Shown: positions 6,287 to 6,952 of the stretch, one piece after another
Layout: each line of letters begins with the position of its first letter
How positions within the stretch are numbered: the first letter of the stretch is position 1
From: Tannerellaceae bacterium
GTDB lineage: Bacteria; Bacteroidota; Bacteroidia; Bacteroidales; Tannerellaceae
Reading direction: 5' to 3'
DNA: 6,952 nucleotides
Assembly (NCBI GenBank): GCA_031273385.1
Contig: JAISRY010000121.1
Location: 1-6,952 of the forward strand
Made by a program: the position numbers and the translations under genes
Notes under the pieces: model-generated
The model's database searches: none
What the model was told of the DNA's origin: nothing
Seen by the model: only the letters and a program-made list of their open reading frames with translations

Positions 6287-6952
6287 AGCCGGCAAAACGC
6301 CGGAACTTCACCTTTACAACCCCGGCTATGAAGCGGGAATTTTACAGGGATCTAAACAAAACACACTGACGGCGAATATACGGAAGATGAGGCAGGACCT
6401 GGCTCTTCTTCCCCTTTGGTACGCCGAAAAGGGGGATTACGTATTTGTGGAGGAGATGGCCTCTCCCCGCTTCATCTCGCGGCTACCCAAAGAGATAAGG
6501 CCGCTTGGCATCCCTGTCACGCGGGAGGCCCTAAAGAAAAAAGCAGACACTTTCCCCCCGATGACCGCCGCCCCATGGGGACTCTCCCCACAAAGCATCG
6601 CGTTCTTCAACGAACTGAAAGGCTACGGCTTAAACCTCGCCGTCCCCGAATGGAAAGAGGAATACGCCGCCCTGACGAGCCGCCGCACAGCCGCAGCATG
6701 CCTAAAAGCGATCGGCGAACGCCTCCCGAGGACGCTACAGCCCCCCCACCCCCCTGTCTTCTTCTCCGACATAGAAGAGATACCCTCTTACATGGAACAG
6801 CATACCCCTCCCTTTATCGTGAAGACCCCCTACTCCTCTTCCGGCAGAGGCCTGCTATGGATCAAGGAGGATACGCCGAGCGCAACACAGAAGAACTGGA
6901 TAAAGGGCGCCCTCGGCAAACAACACGAACTGAGTATCGAAGAGGCGGTGGG
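6279..6952 (+). CDS. ATP-grasp-like protein, partial (3' end outside window)
   Basis: An open frame (in-frame stop at 6249-6251) runs to the right edge. It begins with a conserved-looking HLYNPGYEAG block, then LALLPLWYAEKGDYVFVEE, PWGLSPQS and SRRTAA. PFIVKTPYSSSGRGLLWI resembles the ATP-binding strand and glycine-rich loop of ATP-grasp enzymes (lysine codon at 6822). I recall this layout from Bacteroidales proteins annotated as hypothetical or ATP-grasp; the substrate is unknown. There is no ATG before 6387, and that one would remove the conserved N-terminal block, so a TTG start is likely: 6279 (chosen, eight-base overlap with the DUF349 gene), 6267 or 6258. The overlap suggests coupled translation with the DUF349 gene. 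About 224 codons are visible; the C-terminal catalytic residues are off the window. Confidence 0.72.
   Translation, partial: MSEAGKTPELHLYNPGYEAGILQGSKQNTLTANIRKMRQDLALLPLWYAEKGDYVFVEEMASPRFISRLPKEIRPLGIPVTREALKKKADTFPPMTAAPWGLSPQSIAFFNELKGYGLNLAVPEWKEEYAALTSRRTAAACLKAIGERLPRTLQPPHPPVFFSDIEEIPSYMEQHTPPFIVKTPYSSSGRGLLWIKEDTPSATQKNWIKGALGKQHELSIEEAV
6283..6311 (+). terminator. GC-rich hairpin at the DUF349 stop codon
   Basis: GTGAAGCCGGC (6283-6293) pairs with GCCGG (6299-6303) and CTTCAC (6306-6311). This gives an 11-bp stem with a 5-base loop (AAAAC) and an AA bulge at 6304-6305. The DUF349 TGA (6284-6286) lies inside the left arm. Only CCTTT follows, so termination would be weak. The stem also falls within the first codons of the next gene if that starts at TTG 6279. 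It could attenuate transcription into that gene or tune its translation. The pairing is clear; the role is inferred. Confidence 0.4.
6741..6754 (+). repeat. Poly-C tract C7-A-C6 inside the ATP-grasp-like gene
   Basis: Seven C, one A and six C encode the PPHPP stretch. Such homopolymers are prone to slippage. A second C7 run lies in the oadA linker (2180-2186). Confidence 0.7.

Overview
This window looks like chromosomal DNA from a Bacteroidota bacterium, most likely order Bacteroidales. The evidence is the Bacteroidales-style sodium-pump decarboxylase proteins (OadA reads RDMWQS and HSHAGPG where most relatives have RDGHQS and HxHDTAG), AT-rich gaps between GC-rich genes, no clear Shine-Dalgarno sequences, TAnnTTTG promoter-like boxes, and a five-repeat DUF349 protein of the type common in this phylum. 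I cannot name the genus with confidence; something near Parabacteroides/Tannerella is a guess.

Layout. Bases 1-363 hold no gene I can support. They contain a long AT-rich inverted repeat (84-144), two small direct-repeat clusters and candidate promoter boxes. Bases 364-3845 are a tight three-gene operon in the order gamma-alpha-beta: oadG (364-654), oadA (676-2610) and oadB (2610-3845, sharing one base with oadA). Bases 3846-3979 are an AT-rich gap with a short hairpin, two tiny upstream ORFs and no strong terminator. Bases 3980-6286 encode a 768-residue protein with 14 acidic (V/E)-E-T-S-E-x-P-E-E units at its N-terminus, five DUF349 repeats of about 77 residues and a C-terminal coiled coil. 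The last gene starts at or just inside the end of the DUF349 gene, probably at a TTG codon. It runs off the right edge and looks like an ATP-grasp-type protein conserved in Bacteroidales.

How the genes work together. OadG, OadA and OadB should form a membrane complex. OadA takes CO2 from a 2-oxo acid, most likely oxaloacetate, onto its own biotin. OadB decarboxylates carboxybiotin and exports Na+. OadG anchors and assembles the complex. The DUF349 gene and the ATP-grasp-like gene form a second, probably translationally coupled pair. Its function is unknown, and nothing in the sequence ties it to the sodium pump beyond adjacency.

The best candidates for something little described are the DUF349/ATP-grasp pair, the DUF349 protein's repeat tail, and the hairpin placed exactly at the junction of the two genes.
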